Counted from the first letter of the stretch, positions 42,075 through 52,709 are shown. The stretch: DNA of 64,000 bases from Synechococcaceae cyanobacterium (GCA_947378425.1 CANCJV010000007.1:1-64000); one strand, 5' to 3'. Notes: generated by a model not told the origin, from the letters alone. Numbers and translations: made by a program.

Positions 42075-42536
42075 CTACGGAGTGGGGGTTGCCGACGGGG
42101 GAATGGGCTGCTGTAGCCAGCACCGGGCTTCACGGTTGATCAGCAGTCCAATCATCAGAAGCATTGCCATCAGCAAGACCTGGTCACCGCGAGAATCGGG
42201 AATCATGACATCAGCAAACAGATGCACAAAATTGGTGACTGTATAAACGATGCTGATCCAGAAGTGGATTCGCCTCCAGGGACGCCAACGACGACAATGG
42301 TCGTCATCGCCGGCGGCATAGGTGATCAGCAGCAGCAGGGTCAGCGGGATTAAAAAGTAAAGCAGCATTCCCCAGAACACGATGGAGAGTCTGCTGGGAT
42401 CGACGGCACTTTCGATCTGAGCTGACTGGCCATGAAACAGGGGCATCAGACCCAGTTCCACATGAAACAGCATGGCCAGCAGGTAGGCGATCCAGAGATG
42501 GCGCAGCCGCAGGCCATGGTCGATCAACAGGGACAT
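42075..42536 (-). CDS. multi-pass membrane protein of unknown function
   Basis: A 153-residue protein from ATG 42536 with four hydrophobic segments: LWIAYLLAMLFHVELGLM, IVFWGMLLYFLIPLTLLLLITYAA, RIHFWISIVYTVTNFVHLF and VLLMAMLLMIGLL. His residues lie in or near three of them (FHVELG, RIHFW, NFVHLF), as in small heme- or quinone-binding membrane proteins, but no known motif is complete. Leftward, 135 bp before the small gene at 41939. Confidence 0.6.
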   Translation of the reverse strand: MSLLIDHGLRLRHLWIAYLLAMLFHVELGLMPLFHGQSAQIESAVDPSRLSIVFWGMLLYFLIPLTLLLLITYAAGDDDHCRRWRPWRRIHFWISIVYTVTNFVHLFADVMIPDSRGDQVLLMAMLLMIGLLINREARCWLQQPIPPSATPTP

Positions 42537-43789
42537 GGTGAGCTCAGGCCAGGACCGCGAGGGGCAACAAACCATTCTGGGCCCGGCGGCCCTGCCTGTA
42601 TCAAGGCCTGGGACCAGCCACCTTGGCGAACCCCTGGACAAGCTTTGCCTTGATCACGCACCAGCTCCTTGCTGAAGCCCGAGTGAATCTATTGCCGCTG
42701 GCGTCGATGAACAAGCGGGCACGAACGCACAACATCAAGCCGACTTTGGCTGAGTCATCAGCCCCATGGCATCAGTTGCACCATGGAGATCTCTGGCAGA
42801 ACCGTCTGATTGCTCGCCACCTGATTCAGGTCAGGCCTGTCCCGGTATGGACTCCACTGTTTCAACGGAATCTCTCCAACAAGAATGGTCCAATTCGTGC
42901 GCCTGCGACAGCTGCTCAAGTCAGGCTGGACCCGTAAGTCGCCATCTTGCCAGCCTTTGCCGGACGTGTCAGCGGAGCTCCCATCTGGGATGTCACAGGC
43001 CCAGAGCGGGAACCAGTCAGACATCCACCTGCACGGCCGCCGTGCAGCCGCACCATCCGCCATGGGGGCGATGCCGAATCGATCAGTGCCCGCCGGGGGA
43101 TCGCAACGGTGTTCGGTTGGATCAAGGCGTTCGGCGGGCTGAGCCAGTTCAAACTGCGCGGGCAGGAGAACATCAGCGCCGTCCACTCCTTCTCTTCGAG
43201 AAGCCTTTGGCTATGGCCTGCCCGTGATCGCCTACAACTTGATCAGGTTGAGCAACATCCTCAAATCTGCCATGGAGGCGGCATGAACAGCCCGTTGCCC
43301 AGAGGTGTGTCCAAAAGGCCTCAATCAAAGCCTTGCAGACAGGCCGACGCTGCCGAAATCGGGCAGTTGGCAGATCTGACAGGCACCGAGGTATCTTTTT
43401 GAGCCGGAAATCATCTCCTGGCAGTGGAAACTGTCTTGTGGGCTTGTTTTTCAGAAAACTCTTAAAGACAGCCATCTGCTGTTACAGACTGGGGACTTCT
43501 CAGAAGACGTTGCCACTGAAGCCAGGAAGGATCATGACAATCCAGATCTTCGGTTCAATGAGATCCTGACAGTGTTCCTGTTGTCATGACGACCATTTCT
43601 CTGTTGCGGCTGTGAGGCACTGCCAGGAGGGATGGTCAGTCTCCATCGTTCTGATCGGTGCTGGTCATGAGCCAGGACATCCAGTCGCACCGGGGTACCC
43701 CCCCCTTGCAAAGACCGAGCGCCGATCAGAGCGTTGCCAATGCCGGATCCATCGGGGGGGTCCGGGACTGCTGGAACACCGATCCGGCC
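42537..43789. other. gene-poor region with IS debris
   Basis: About 1.25 kb. It holds the transposase remnant listed next; from about 43400 to 43620 the DNA is AT-richer with no gene. A GTCATGAC palindrome occurs near 43583-43590. Other frames are shadows. Confidence 0.4.
43074..43286 (+). pseudogene. remnant of an IS5-like transposase C-terminus
   Basis: RRGIATVFGWIKAFGGLSQFKLRGQENI corresponds to the (I/V)ExxFGWxKxxGGLxxxxxRG region of IS5-group transposases. After a frameshift, VIAYNLIRLSNILKSAMEAA and TGA (43284-43286) form the usual AYNLIRL end. No start, no DDE triad and no terminal repeats are present. A second, shorter copy of the end lies at 36.45 kb. Confidence 0.65.
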
Positions 43790-44152
43790 TCAGCGACAGA
43801 AACCGTGGCGGCGCTGCCAGTGCCCCAAAGCCTTGCCGGCGTCGATATAGCGGCGCTGCTCCAGAGCCTGGTTGAACTGGCGCTGTTCAGCGGAGGCATT
43901 CCAGCTCTGAGCCTGGGCCAGGCAGGCTGGGGTCACGGCCACGTCATCGGCGCCACTGGCGCCCGGGATGGGGGCAAGGGCCGCATCCACCCCCAGGCGC
44001 AGCCGGAACAGGGCGTCCTGGCCGTATTGGGCCCGAAAGCGTTCCACGTCCAAGGGCTGCAGCGATTCGGCCCGCAGCCGTCCCGCCGGCGCCATCGCCA
44101 GCACGAGCCAGCCCAGGGCCAGGGATCCAAGCAGGCGGACGGCCCCCCTCAA
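43790..44152 (-). CDS. small secreted protein coupled to murF
   Basis: A 120-residue protein with a TTG start at 44152 that overlaps the murF stop (TTGA). A signal peptide (VRLLGSLALGWLVLAMAPAGRLRA) is followed by a short mature part, FRAQYGQDALFRLRLGVDAAL and SAEQRQFNQALEQRRYIDAG. Two or three Cys (TPACLAQ, HGFCR) may form a disulfide. Family unrecognised; the tight junction and the plausible signal peptide support it as real. Confidence 0.6.
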   Translation of the reverse strand: MRGAVRLLGSLALGWLVLAMAPAGRLRAESLQPLDVERFRAQYGQDALFRLRLGVDAALAPIPGASGADDVAVTPACLAQAQSWNASAEQRQFNQALEQRRYIDAGKALGHWQRRHGFCR

Positions 44153-45699
44153 ACCAGTGCGGCCTCCAGCAGGGGCATCAACTGCTCCAGGGCCACGCCA
44201 CGGCTGGCCTTGAGCAACAGCAGATCCCCTGGCGAAAGCCAGGCCGCCAGGGGTTCGGCGGCCTCGGCGGGCGTGTCCACCCGCACCAGCCTGGCCATGC
44301 CAGCGGCCCCCGCCAGCATGGCGCTGCCCTCGTCCCCAGCGGCCACGATCACCAGTCCATCGAGGCCCAGCTCCCTGGCCCGGGCAGCCACCTGCCGATG
44401 CAGCGCCAGACTCTGATCTCCCAGCTCGAGCATGGTGCCGAGCACGGCGTAACGGCGGCGACGCGGTGTCGAAAGCCCCGGGTCGGGGCTGGGGCCGGCT
44501 GCGGCGTCAGCCAACAGCTCCAGGGCCGCCAGCATCGCTTCGGGGGACGCGTTGTAGGTCTCGTCCAGCACCTCGATGCCGCCCATGCTCAGCCGGCGGC
44601 TGCGACCGCCGGGCAACGCCACAGCCAGGGCACGCAGCGCAGGCCTGGGTACCCCCAGCTCCTGGGCCACCGCGACAGCCAGCAACAGATTGCGGGCGTT
44701 GTGGCGGCCCTCCAGGGGCAGTTGCAGCAGGCTGCCATCCTGCAGACGCAACCGGAGCTGGTTGCCATCAGCTGGCGCCGGCGCCACCAAGGCAGCCGGC
44801 ACCACCAAGGCAGGCGGCGCCGCTGACGCATCGGTGGCCCCAGCAGGCTCGGCATCGCCGCCAGGCCCCGTCAGGGTTCCAATCAGATCGGCCACCGGCA
44901 GGGAAGGATCAAAGCCCCCCAGCTCATCGGCCAGGCCGACCCGCCGCACCCGCCCGCTCCAGACGGCGGCCAGGGCCCGCTCCAGCAGCGGATCGCCGGC
45001 TGGGATCACCACCAGGCCATCGGGCCGCAGGGCCGCCGTGATTTCGCATTTGGCCGTGGCAATCGCCTCACGGCTGCCGAGGCGACCGATGTGGGCGGTG
45101 CCGAGGTTGGTGATCACCGCCACGTCGGGCTGGGCGCAGCGGCTGAGCCTTTCGATCTCGCCCGGTCCCCGCATGCCCATCTCCACCACCAAGGCGGCCG
45201 TGCTGTCGCCGGCCTTGAGCAGGGTCAGCGGAACGCCGATGTCGTTGTTTTCATTGCCGCTGCTGGCCACCACCGGCCCCAGAGAGGCCAGGGCGGCGCG
45301 GATCAGTTCCCGCGTGGTGGTCTTGCCGGCTGAGCCGGTCACGGCCACTACCGGCGCGTTGAGGCCCAGGCGCCAGAGGCGGCCCAGTTGCTGATAGGCC
45401 AGCTGGCTGTCAGCCACGGGCCAGATGGGCCGGCCGAGCCGCTCGGCCAGGGCCTGAACCGCCGCCGGCTCGATGCGATCCCGCTGGACCACGGCCGCCG
45501 CCGCTCGTGCCAGGGCCGCCTCGAGAAAGACGTGGCCGTCGAAGCGTTCCCCCACCAACGGCACGAACAGGGCCCCGTCCAGATCGGCGCGGCTGTCGGT
45601 GCTGATCGAGCGGATCCTGATGGCGCCGGTGGCGTCCGAGCTGGGTCCCCAGGGCTCACCCCAGAGCTCCAGCAACGGATCGAGGTGCACAGCCATCAC
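44149..45699 (-). CDS. murF: UDP-MurNAc-tripeptide--D-Ala-D-Ala ligase
   Basis: A 516-residue Mur ligase, the cytoplasmic enzyme that adds D-Ala-D-Ala to the peptidoglycan precursor. The uridine domain has ISTDSRADLDGALFVPLVGERFDGH; the ATP loop is VTGSAGKTTTRE (residues ~120-131); SSGNENNDIGVPLTLL and VVEMGMRGPGEIERL are family markers, as is DETYNASPEAMLAAL. A Gly/Ala-rich insert of some 40 residues (around GGDAEPAGATDASAAPP) lengthens it. Its ATG overlaps the TGA of the upstream gene. Operon glgA - membrane protein - murF - secreted protein. Confidence 0.95.
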   Translation of the reverse strand: MMAVHLDPLLELWGEPWGPSSDATGAIRIRSISTDSRADLDGALFVPLVGERFDGHVFLEAALARAAAAVVQRDRIEPAAVQALAERLGRPIWPVADSQLAYQQLGRLWRLGLNAPVVAVTGSAGKTTTRELIRAALASLGPVVASSGNENNDIGVPLTLLKAGDSTAALVVEMGMRGPGEIERLSRCAQPDVAVITNLGTAHIGRLGSREAIATAKCEITAALRPDGLVVIPAGDPLLERALAAVWSGRVRRVGLADELGGFDPSLPVADLIGTLTGPGGDAEPAGATDASAAPPALVVPAALVAPAPADGNQLRLRLQDGSLLQLPLEGRHNARNLLLAVAVAQELGVPRPALRALAVALPGGRSRRLSMGGIEVLDETYNASPEAMLAALELLADAAAGPSPDPGLSTPRRRRYAVLGTMLELGDQSLALHRQVAARARELGLDGLVIVAAGDEGSAMLAGAAGMARLVRVDTPAEAAEPLAAWLSPGDLLLLKASRGVALEQLMPLLEAALV

Positions 45700-46481
45700 A
45701 GCCTCGGCGTGGGATCGAGCAGGATCATGCCGGATCCGACCAGGGCCTCACGACCCAGGAGCCGCTGCTGCCCATCCACCAGCTCGAAGCGCTCATAGCC
45801 GAGGTTGCGGGCCTGCTCGCTCCAGTGATTCGCCCAGTCCAGGCGGCTGGCCGGCGACAGGTCGCCGTAGGCCGACGCCAGGGTCAGCCGCAGCAGGGAC
45901 AAGGCGGGCTCGGGATGGGCCGAGACGATCAGCTGCTGGGGATCGGCCTCGGCCAGCATCTCCATCAGCGGATCCAGGGCCAGCTGGGGCGGCGGCGGTT
46001 CGAGAGGAATGGCGGGCGCAGGGCCGGCCACGCCGGTGCTGTCGCCGGCGGCAGCCCCAGGTTCCGGATCGACCGTTTGGCTGCCATCCGCAGATGAGCT
46101 GATCCGTGGCTCTGGCGCCCGGGGCCGCTCGACGGCAGCCGGGGGGCGCTGGCCGGGTCGCTCGGGGCCCCTGATGCCAGGGGCAGGGGCCTGCTTCGTC
46201 AGCCCTGGCTCTGAGGGGCCGGGGCGGTGGGGCAACAACCGCCAGCCGATCCACGGAAGGGCCAGCAGCAGAGCGAGCAGCAGGGGCCAGAACAGGGCCT
46301 GCAGGGGACCGGGCCAGAAGCCAGGCACCGAGAGTTCCCCCTGGCGATTGCGGCGCCAGAGGGCTCGCAATTGCAGGCCGAGATCGGCGACCACGGCCTG
46401 GAGATCGCGGCCCAGCAGACCCCATGGATTCTGGTAGGCCGCCGGCAGGTTGGCTTGGACGTCGGGCGGTTCAGCCGTCAC
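45696..46481 (-). CDS. proline-rich membrane-anchored hypothetical protein
   Basis: A 261-residue protein with a GTG start at 46481 that overlaps the end of glgA by 11 bp; an open frame to 46640 is antisense-like extension. It has a membrane helix, [22 protein letters not shown] (near residue 65-85), then a Pro/Ala-rich linker, then a globular end ([50 protein letters not shown]). Its stop overlaps the murF start (ATGA). A cell-wall-related role is suggested only by the coupling. Confidence 0.65.
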   Translation of the reverse strand: MTAEPPDVQANLPAAYQNPWGLLGRDLQAVVADLGLQLRALWRRNRQGELSVPGFWPGPLQALFWPLLLALLLALPWIGWRLLPHRPGPSEPGLTKQAPAPGIRGPERPGQRPPAAVERPRAPEPRISSSADGSQTVDPEPGAAAGDSTGVAGPAPAIPLEPPPPQLALDPLMEMLAEADPQQLIVSAHPEPALSLLRLTLASAYGDLSPASRLDWANHWSEQARNLGYERFELVDGQQRLLGREALVGSGMILLDPTPRL

Positions 46482-48027
46482 CGAAGCGCAGCAACTGGGC
46501 CAGGGGATTGCGCGGTCTGCTCTGGGGTTGGGCGACCCGGATCGCCTCGCCGGCGGCGGCCGCCGCCTCGCGCTCGGCGGCGCTGTGCAGACTCGGATCG
46601 GCCCCCTGGCCCTGGGAGAAGCGCTCCACTTGTTCGGCATCGGGGCTGGGCATCTTCACGCCGCAGACGTCGATGTACATGGCCTCGTACTCCCGCGCCG
46701 AGCGCTCCCAGCTGTAGTCCTGGCCCATGGCCCGCCGTTGCAGTTCGCGCCAGCTGTCGGCATGGCGATAGGCCTCCCAGGAGCGCACGATCGTGGTGTA
46801 AAAATCCACCGGTTCATAGCGATCGAAGCAGAAGCCGCAGCCGCTGTGGGCACGGGGATCGTGGGGGGGCACGGTGTCCACCAACCCGCCCACCTTGCGC
46901 ACCACCGGAATCGAGCCGTAGCGCATCGCCAGCAACTGACTGATGCCGCAGGGTTCAAAGCGACTCGGCATCAGGAAGGCATCGCTGCCGGCATAGATCA
47001 GCCGGGACAGGGCATCGTCATAGGTGAGGAAGACGGCGAAGCGGCCGGGATGGCGAGCGGCCATCTGCCACAGGCCCGATTCATAGCCGCGATCGCCGGT
47101 GCCCAGCACCACGAATTGACTGTCGGTGTAGGCCAGCACCCGATCCGCCACCTGCAGCAGCAGATCGACACCCTTCTGATCCACCAGCCGGCTCACCATG
47201 CCCATCAGGTAGATGTCAGGGTCCACCTTCAATCCCATCCGCTCCTGCAGGGCCCGCTTGTTGACGGCCTTGCCGTCGAGTTCGGCGGCACTGAAGTTGG
47301 CCGGCAGGCAGGCATCGGTGGCCGGATTCCAGTCTTCGGTGTCGATGCCGTTGAGGATGCCGCGCAGTTTGGCGCTGATGTAGTTGAGCAATCCCTCCAG
47401 CCGTTCGCCGTACTCCGCCGTGCGGATCTCGGCGGCATAGGTGGGCGAGACCGCATTGACCCCATCGGCGTAGAGCAGGGCCGCCGCCATCGTGTGATCC
47501 CCCTGCATATACCAGGGACACCAGGTGATGCGATCCAGCTTCCAGCGCCAGGGTCCCTGGTACTTGAGGTTGTGGATCGTGAACACCGTGCTGATTTCCG
47601 GGTCCTGATGCATCCAGACCGGAATCATGCCGGTATGCCAATCGTGGCAATGCAGCACCTGGGGCTTCCAGACATTCCAGGCGAACTCAGCTGCTGCACT
47701 GGCAAAGAAGGTGAAGCGCCAGTCCTCATCTTCACCGCCGTAGATGCGCTCCGGATCAAAAACGGGATGGCCGACCAGATAGAGAGGCAGTCCGTTACCG
47801 GGATGGCGCGTCTCAAAGATCGAGAAGTCGGTTCCCATCGTGTGACCACGCCACAGCGGCTCGCTGGGAATCTGCAGGCGGCTCCAGAGCTTGCCGTAGC
47901 CCGGCAGGATCGTGCGCACGTCGTGGCCAAGGGCGGCAAGGGCCGGTGGCAGGGAACCCACCACATCGCCCATTCCCCCCACCTTGATCATCGGGGCACA
48001 TTCGGCCGCGGCGAACAGGATCCGCAT
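46471..48027 (-). CDS. glgA: glycogen synthase
   Basis: A 518-residue GT5 starch/glycogen synthase that transfers glucose from ADP-glucose to a growing alpha-1,4-glucan. The diagnostic [13 protein letters not shown] lies at residues ~15-27 (ADP-glucose-binding K-x-G-G); LHCHDWHTG and, in the C-terminal Rossmann half, [16 protein letters not shown] and [22 protein letters not shown] are typical. Full length and conserved, so the gene looks active. Leads an operon that continues with a membrane protein and murF. Confidence 0.96.
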   Translation of the reverse strand: MRILFAAAECAPMIKVGGMGDVVGSLPPALAALGHDVRTILPGYGKLWSRLQIPSEPLWRGHTMGTDFSIFETRHPGNGLPLYLVGHPVFDPERIYGGEDEDWRFTFFASAAAEFAWNVWKPQVLHCHDWHTGMIPVWMHQDPEISTVFTIHNLKYQGPWRWKLDRITWCPWYMQGDHTMAAALLYADGVNAVSPTYAAEIRTAEYGERLEGLLNYISAKLRGILNGIDTEDWNPATDACLPANFSAAELDGKAVNKRALQERMGLKVDPDIYLMGMVSRLVDQKGVDLLLQVADRVLAYTDSQFVVLGTGDRGYESGLWQMAARHPGRFAVFLTYDDALSRLIYAGSDAFLMPSRFEPCGISQLLAMRYGSIPVVRKVGGLVDTVPPHDPRAHSGCGFCFDRYEPVDFYTTIVRSWEAYRHADSWRELQRRAMGQDYSWERSAREYEAMYIDVCGVKMPSPDAEQVERFSQGQGADPSLHSAAEREAAAAAGEAIRVAQPQSRPRNPLAQLLRFGDG

Positions 48028-48118
48028 GGGGGTTCAGGCGCCGTGCAGCGCGGTGGTCTGGCGGGCGCAACTCTACGGGTCACAACAGAGCCCCCCCTGC
48101 ATTGGCGCTCCTCGGGAT

Positions 48119-49033
48119 TCAGGGCAGCACGGTCACCGGGGTGCCGATCCGCACCAGATCAAACAGTTCCTGGACGTTCTCGTCATAGAGACGCACACAG
48201 CCATGGGACGCGGCACGGCCGATGCTGGCGCGATTGGGGGTGCCATGGAAGCCGGCGATCACACAGCCCTTCAGCTCCAGCTGCTCCTGGCCCTGAAAGC
48301 CCTTACGGCCGCGGCAATCGCGATGGAAACCGATCCAGCGGCTGCCGAGGGGATTGTCAGGTCCGGGCCTGATCTTGAGGCCGGTGGCCGGATGTTCCCA
48401 GACGGGATTGGTGGTCTTCTCGATGACCTCGAACTGACCGACCGGGGTCTCCCAGCCCGGCATACCCACCGCCACGGGATAGCGATGGCGCTCAAGGCCG
48501 TTGTCGAGCACCAGCAGCAGGCGGTGCTGGCGATCAAGCACCAACCTGCGTCCCGGATCAGCAGCGGCCCCCTCGGGAGGGGGCTGGCTGGTGGCAGCAG
48601 GGAGAGCCCCCGATGCGGCGGTCGTCCCTGTGCCGGCGGCAGCGTCGGAGGCTGGCCGTGGACCGGGCCGGGCCGCAGCTGGAGCGAAGTCGCTGGTCTG
48701 GGGAGGCTGGGCCGGGGCCTCACCGGGCCATTGCAGCGGCCCTGAGACGATCGGCAGATCCACGGGCCCAGGTTCGGGCAGCCGCAGGCTGGGCCCAAGG
48801 CCGCCGGCCGCCGGCGGGGGGGTGGTGAACGATCGGGGCGGCACCAGGGGGCGAACCGGGGCAGGCAGCGACGCCTCTGCCCTTGCCGTGCCAGCGGTGA
48901 TCAGCAGCGCCATGCCCATCCCGACGGCAAAGGTGCCGTGGCGACGACCAGAAGTCACGGGGGCGGGCCTGGAGGTCACGGACCCGGCGCTGACGGAAAC
49001 GACATGGCGCAGATTAATCAGCATGGCGAGCAA
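48119..49033 (-). CDS. L,D-transpeptidase (YkuD), secreted
   Basis: A 304-residue protein. An N-terminal membrane or signal segment (FAVGMGMALLITAGTARAEA) precedes a ~110-residue Pro/Ala-rich linker and a YkuD domain: RRLVLDRQHRLLLVLDNGLE, GMPGWETPVGQFEVIEK, and the catalytic ASHGCVRLYDENV with Cys279 and His277. It forms or anchors 3-3 cross-links in peptidoglycan. The start may be further downstream than 49033, since the first ~35 residues are poorly suited to a signal peptide. Confidence 0.88.
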   Translation of the reverse strand: MLAMLINLRHVVSVSAGSVTSRPAPVTSGRRHGTFAVGMGMALLITAGTARAEASLPAPVRPLVPPRSFTTPPPAAGGLGPSLRLPEPGPVDLPIVSGPLQWPGEAPAQPPQTSDFAPAAARPGPRPASDAAAGTGTTAASGALPAATSQPPPEGAAADPGRRLVLDRQHRLLLVLDNGLERHRYPVAVGMPGWETPVGQFEVIEKTTNPVWEHPATGLKIRPGPDNPLGSRWIGFHRDCRGRKGFQGQEQLELKGCVIAGFHGTPNRASIGRAASHGCVRLYDENVQELFDLVRIGTPVTVLP

Positions 49034-49092
49034 CGGATCGAGGTCACTCCCAGTGCGTGCCTCAACTCAACCCATGGCTGGAAGCCCCGTCA

Positions 49093-49171
49093 GGGCAGCC
49101 GGTTCCTTCAGAGCAGACGGTTCCTTCAGAGCAGCTCGTTCCCTCAGGGCAACTTGTTCCCTCAAGGCAGC
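49093..49171. repeat. 18-nt tandem repeat, about four copies
   Basis: Units of the type CGGTTCCTTCAGAGCAGA (three to four copies, the last two diverged) between the L,D-transpeptidase and menB genes; the final copy enters the menB stop codon. Read on the plus strand it is open, but there is no gene. Confidence 0.8.
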
Positions 49172-50055
49172 CATGGCGAGCCGGAAAAATCGGGATCGCG
49201 CTTCTCGAGGAAGGCGTTGCGGCCCTCCTGGCCCTCCGCCGTTCGGTAGAAGAGATGGGTGGCCTGACCCGCCAGCTCCTGCAGGCCTGCCAGCCCATCG
49301 GTTTCGGCATTGAAGGCCGCCTTGAGACAGCGGATCGCCGTGGGACTGTGGGCGAGCACCTCCCGGGCCCACTGCACCCCCTCTGCCTCCAGCGCCGCCA
49401 GCGGCACCACCCGGTTCACCAGCCCCATGGCCAGAGCCTCCTCGGCGCTGTAGCGGCGGCAGAGAAACCAGATCTCGCGCGCCTTGCGCTGGCCGACCAC
49501 CCGGGCCAGATAGCCGGCACCGAAGCCGCCGTCGAAGCTGCCGACCCGCGGTCCGGTCTGGCCGAAGACGGCATTGTCCGCCGCCAGGCTGAGATCGCAG
49601 AGCAGGTGCAGCACCTGGCCGCCCCCGATGGCGTAGCCCGCCACCAGGGCGATCACCACCTTCGGCAGGCTGCGGATCAGCCGTTGCAGATCCAGCACAT
49701 TCAGCCGCGGCAAGCCGTCCTCGTCCACATAGCCGCCGTCGCCGCGCACGCTCTGATCGCCGCCGGCACAGAAGGCCCAGACACCATCAGCGGCCGGGCC
49801 GGCACCGGTGAACAGCACCACGCCGATGCCGGTGTCATCGCGCACCCTGGAGAAGGCGTCACAGAGCTCCTGCACTGTCCGCGGGCGGAAGGCATTGCGC
49901 TTTTCGGGGCGATTGATCGTGATGCGGGCGATGCCTTCATCGCTGCGCTCGAAGCGGATGTCCTGGTAGTGGCCGACGCCTTGCCAGCTCACCGCCTGGA
50001 CCGGCTCGGGGGTCTCAGCCGAGCTGCTGCGGGAACGGGCGCTGGTGGGGGTCAT
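49162..50055 (-). CDS. menB: 1,4-dihydroxy-2-naphthoyl-CoA synthase
   Basis: A 297-residue crotonase-fold enzyme that closes the second ring of the naphthoquinone in phylloquinone synthesis. [45 protein letters not shown] (oxyanion-hole loops) and [22 protein letters not shown] are MenB hallmarks; the C-terminal [17 protein letters not shown] is standard. Start ATG 50055 overlaps the menD stop (ATGA), so the two are translationally coupled. Confidence 0.96.
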   Translation of the reverse strand: MTPTSARSRSSSAETPEPVQAVSWQGVGHYQDIRFERSDEGIARITINRPEKRNAFRPRTVQELCDAFSRVRDDTGIGVVLFTGAGPAADGVWAFCAGGDQSVRGDGGYVDEDGLPRLNVLDLQRLIRSLPKVVIALVAGYAIGGGQVLHLLCDLSLAADNAVFGQTGPRVGSFDGGFGAGYLARVVGQRKAREIWFLCRRYSAEEALAMGLVNRVVPLAALEAEGVQWAREVLAHSPTAIRCLKAAFNAETDGLAGLQELAGQATHLFYRTAEGQEGRNAFLEKRDPDFSGSPWLP

Positions 50056-51941
50056 GGAAGCAAGTGCTGCCTGGACGCCATTGTGCGCAGGCCGCGTCGC
50101 AGCTCGGCATCCGCGCTGCGATCAGTGCGCACTTCCACCAGGGCCAGCGGTTGCGCCAGGGCCCAGTCCAGAACCATGGGCAAGTCCTCGGACCGCTCCA
50201 GCCGGCGGCCGGGGACGCCATAGGCGGCGGCCAGGGCCAGCTGGTCGAGGCGCTGGGGCATGGCGAACAGCCGCTCGAAATCCATGGCCGCCGGCGGCTC
50301 GGTGCGGATCGGCAACTGCTCGAAGATGCCGCCGCCACCGTTCTCGATCAGCACCACGGTCAGCTGTCCGCGCAGCTGGCGCTGCCAGAGCCAGCCATTG
50401 GCATCGTGCAGCAGGGCCAGATCCCCCGTCACCAGCACCAGCTGCCCATGGGCCTCGGCCAATCCACAGGCCATCGACAGGGTGCCATCGATGCCGGAAG
50501 CGCCGCGAAAGCCGTGGATCCGGCGAGGGGGCGCCGACGGATCGCCGAAGCTCTCCCAGTCCCGAACGGGACTGCTGCTGGCCAGCATCAACGGCAGATC
50601 CGCTGGCAACAGCCGGCTCAGGCTGCGGGCCAGCCACACCTCCCCCAGCCGATCCGGGGCCTCGAGCTGCTGATCCAGCAGCCGCTGCACGGCCGCCTCG
50701 GCGCTGCACCAGCGCTGCTGCAGAGCCAGGCAGGCGGCCGTGGCTTGCCGGCCAGGTTCGAGACCTGGCTGGGCCGCGAGCCAGCGGGCCAGCCCTGCGC
50801 TCCACTGCCGCTCCGGCAGCACCGTGCCGAGGGGATCGAGGCGACGGGAATCTCCCTGGCTCACCAGCACCTGATCGCCGCCTAGGGCCAGGAGCCATTG
50901 CTGCAGGCGACGACTGGCGGGCAGGGAGCCGAGGCGCAATACCTGGCCAGCGGCCAGATCGGTCGGCGGAGCCGCCAGCAACAAGTCATAGGCCGCCACC
51001 AGCGGCCAATCCTCCAGCCCGCGCAGGCCCGAGAGCGGATCCGCCAGCAGCGGCCAGCCACTGCGCCGCAGCCAGCAGCGCAGGGCCTCCACGTAGGCGG
51101 ACCAATCGGCCGGATCCCCGCGCCAGGGGCCCGCCACCACCACTCCGGGACGATCGGGATCGAGGGCGGCTGCGCAGCCGCCTGAATTAGGACCATCGCT
51201 GGTGCCAGAGGAGCCTGCACCCGAGATGTCTGTGCCCAAGGCACCTGCGCTTGCTGGAGCCGGTGCAGCCAGTGGCGCCCGGGGAACCAGGTCCGGCGAC
51301 GGATCCAGGGTCAGGGCCGCAAGGGCCGGGCCCCCGATATGGAGCGGCTCCTCAAAGGGGAGATTGAGGTGGACCGCCCCGGCCGGCGCCCCCAGGCCAT
51401 CGCCGCGGGCCGCCGCCATTGCCCGAGCCGCCATCCCCTGCAGCTCAGCCACGGTCATCGAGGCCAGACCTTTGCCGGAGCCCAGGCCCACCCAGCGGCA
51501 ACTGATCGCCAGGAACCCTTCCTGGGGCACGGATTGATTGGCGCCACAGTTTTTCAGCCGCTCCGGTCGGTCGGCGCTGAGCAGCAGCAGCGGCACGGTG
51601 CCGAGGTCCGCCTCCACCGCCGCCGCCAGCAGCTGGGCCACCGCCGTTCCCGAGGTGGTGATCACCGCCGCCGGCCGGCCCGTGGCCTTGCCATGGCCGA
51701 GGGCGAAAAAGGCGGCGGAGCGTTCATCGATCGCCGTCAGCAGCCGCAAGCCCCCCCGCGCTTCCAGCAGGGCGGCGGCCTGGGCCAGGGGCGCGGAGCG
51801 ACTGCCGGGGCAGAGCACCACCAACTCCAGTTCCCCGCTGGCCAGGGCCGCCAGCAGCCCCAGGGCTGCCCTCACATTGGCGGCGGCTGGATCAGCCGCC
51901 TTCGAACCGGGCGACGCTGGCAGGGGATCGCTCTGGGTCAC
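50052..51941 (-). CDS. menD: SEPHCHC synthase
   Basis: A 629-residue thiamine-diphosphate enzyme making 2-succinyl-5-enolpyruvyl-6-hydroxy-3-cyclohexene-1-carboxylate from isochorismate and 2-oxoglutarate. The start of the fold has [20 protein letters not shown] and [13 protein letters not shown]; the Pyr domain Glu is in this region, and the TPP motif is [15 protein letters not shown] near the C-terminus, with [17 protein letters not shown]. The GTG at 51941 ([10 protein letters not shown]) is preferred; the frame remains open to 52274, which would overlap the divergent lepB. A Gly/Ala insert (residues ~240-270) is unusual. Confidence 0.93.
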   Translation of the reverse strand: MTQSDPLPASPGSKAADPAAANVRAALGLLAALASGELELVVLCPGSRSAPLAQAAALLEARGGLRLLTAIDERSAAFFALGHGKATGRPAAVITTSGTAVAQLLAAAVEADLGTVPLLLLSADRPERLKNCGANQSVPQEGFLAISCRWVGLGSGKGLASMTVAELQGMAARAMAAARGDGLGAPAGAVHLNLPFEEPLHIGGPALAALTLDPSPDLVPRAPLAAPAPASAGALGTDISGAGSSGTSDGPNSGGCAAALDPDRPGVVVAGPWRGDPADWSAYVEALRCWLRRSGWPLLADPLSGLRGLEDWPLVAAYDLLLAAPPTDLAAGQVLRLGSLPASRRLQQWLLALGGDQVLVSQGDSRRLDPLGTVLPERQWSAGLARWLAAQPGLEPGRQATAACLALQQRWCSAEAAVQRLLDQQLEAPDRLGEVWLARSLSRLLPADLPLMLASSSPVRDWESFGDPSAPPRRIHGFRGASGIDGTLSMACGLAEAHGQLVLVTGDLALLHDANGWLWQRQLRGQLTVVLIENGGGGIFEQLPIRTEPPAAMDFERLFAMPQRLDQLALAAAYGVPGRRLERSEDLPMVLDWALAQPLALVEVRTDRSADAELRRGLRTMASRQHLLP

Positions 51942-52017
51942 CGGCGGGGAACCTCGGCTGGTCAGGATGGAGCGATCATCCCTGCTCCGGCTCCCGCCGG
52001 CGAGGCCTCCCCAGCCC
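51942..52017. promoter_or_regulatory. divergent menD / lepB promoter region
   Basis: 76 bp between the menD GTG and lepB ATG starts, GC-rich. Both genes must be initiated here or within each other's coding sequence; no clear -10 box was identified. Confidence 0.3.
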
Positions 52018-52644
52018 ATGCCCCCTGAGTCGCCAGCTCCCGTCCCCACCCGTCCCCTGCCTGCCCCCCCCGGCCGCGCCCAGGAGCCAATCAGCCTGAT
52101 GCAGCAGCTGCGGTCGGTGGCCCTGTGGCTGCTGCTGGCCCTGCTGCTGCGCTGGATCGTGGTCGAACCGCGCTGGATCCCTTCGGGCTCGATGCTGCCC
52201 ACCCTGCAGCTGCAGGACCGGATCCTGGTGGAAAAAGTGAGACCCCGGTTCCGGCAACCTCTGACGACGGGCACGATCGTGGTCTTTCACCCGCCAGCGG
52301 CTCTGCAGGCGGCCGGCTACGACCCCGGGGCGGCCCTGATCAAGCGGGTGGTGGCGGTCGCCGGCGATCGGGTCGCCGTCAGCGCCGGCCAGCTGCGCCG
52401 CAACGACCTCCCCGTCGAGGAGAGCTGGAGACGCGAACCGATGGACTACGAGCTGGCGCCGCTGACCGTGCCGGCGGGCCATGTGCTGGTGCTCGGGGAC
52501 AACCGCAACGCCAGCCTCGATTCCCATGTGTGGGGGCCCCTGCCCCTGGAGGATGTCATCGGCACCGCCATCTGGCGCTACTGGCCCCTGGATCGTTTCG
52601 GCCCGATTCGGTTCTCCGTCAACGTCGTTGCCGAGACGAACTGA
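52018..52644 (+). CDS. lepB: signal peptidase I
   Basis: A 208-residue membrane protease. A single N-terminal helix, SVALWLLLALLLRWIVV, precedes the catalytic segment RWIPSGSMLPTLQLQDRILVEK (Ser nucleophile in SGSM) and ALIKRVVAVAGDRVAV, which supplies the general-base Lys. VLVLGDNRNASLDSHVWGPL is the C-terminal signature box. It removes signal peptides on the outer side of the plasma or thylakoid membrane. Confidence 0.95.
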   Translation: MPPESPAPVPTRPLPAPPGRAQEPISLMQQLRSVALWLLLALLLRWIVVEPRWIPSGSMLPTLQLQDRILVEKVRPRFRQPLTTGTIVVFHPPAALQAAGYDPGAALIKRVVAVAGDRVAVSAGQLRRNDLPVEESWRREPMDYELAPLTVPAGHVLVLGDNRNASLDSHVWGPLPLEDVIGTAIWRYWPLDRFGPIRFSVNVVAETN

Positions 52645-52709
52645 AGCAGCTGCGTTAAGGTTTACTGCGTGTCGCGAGGCACACTCGTCGACCTGCTGGG
52701 GAGATCCAC

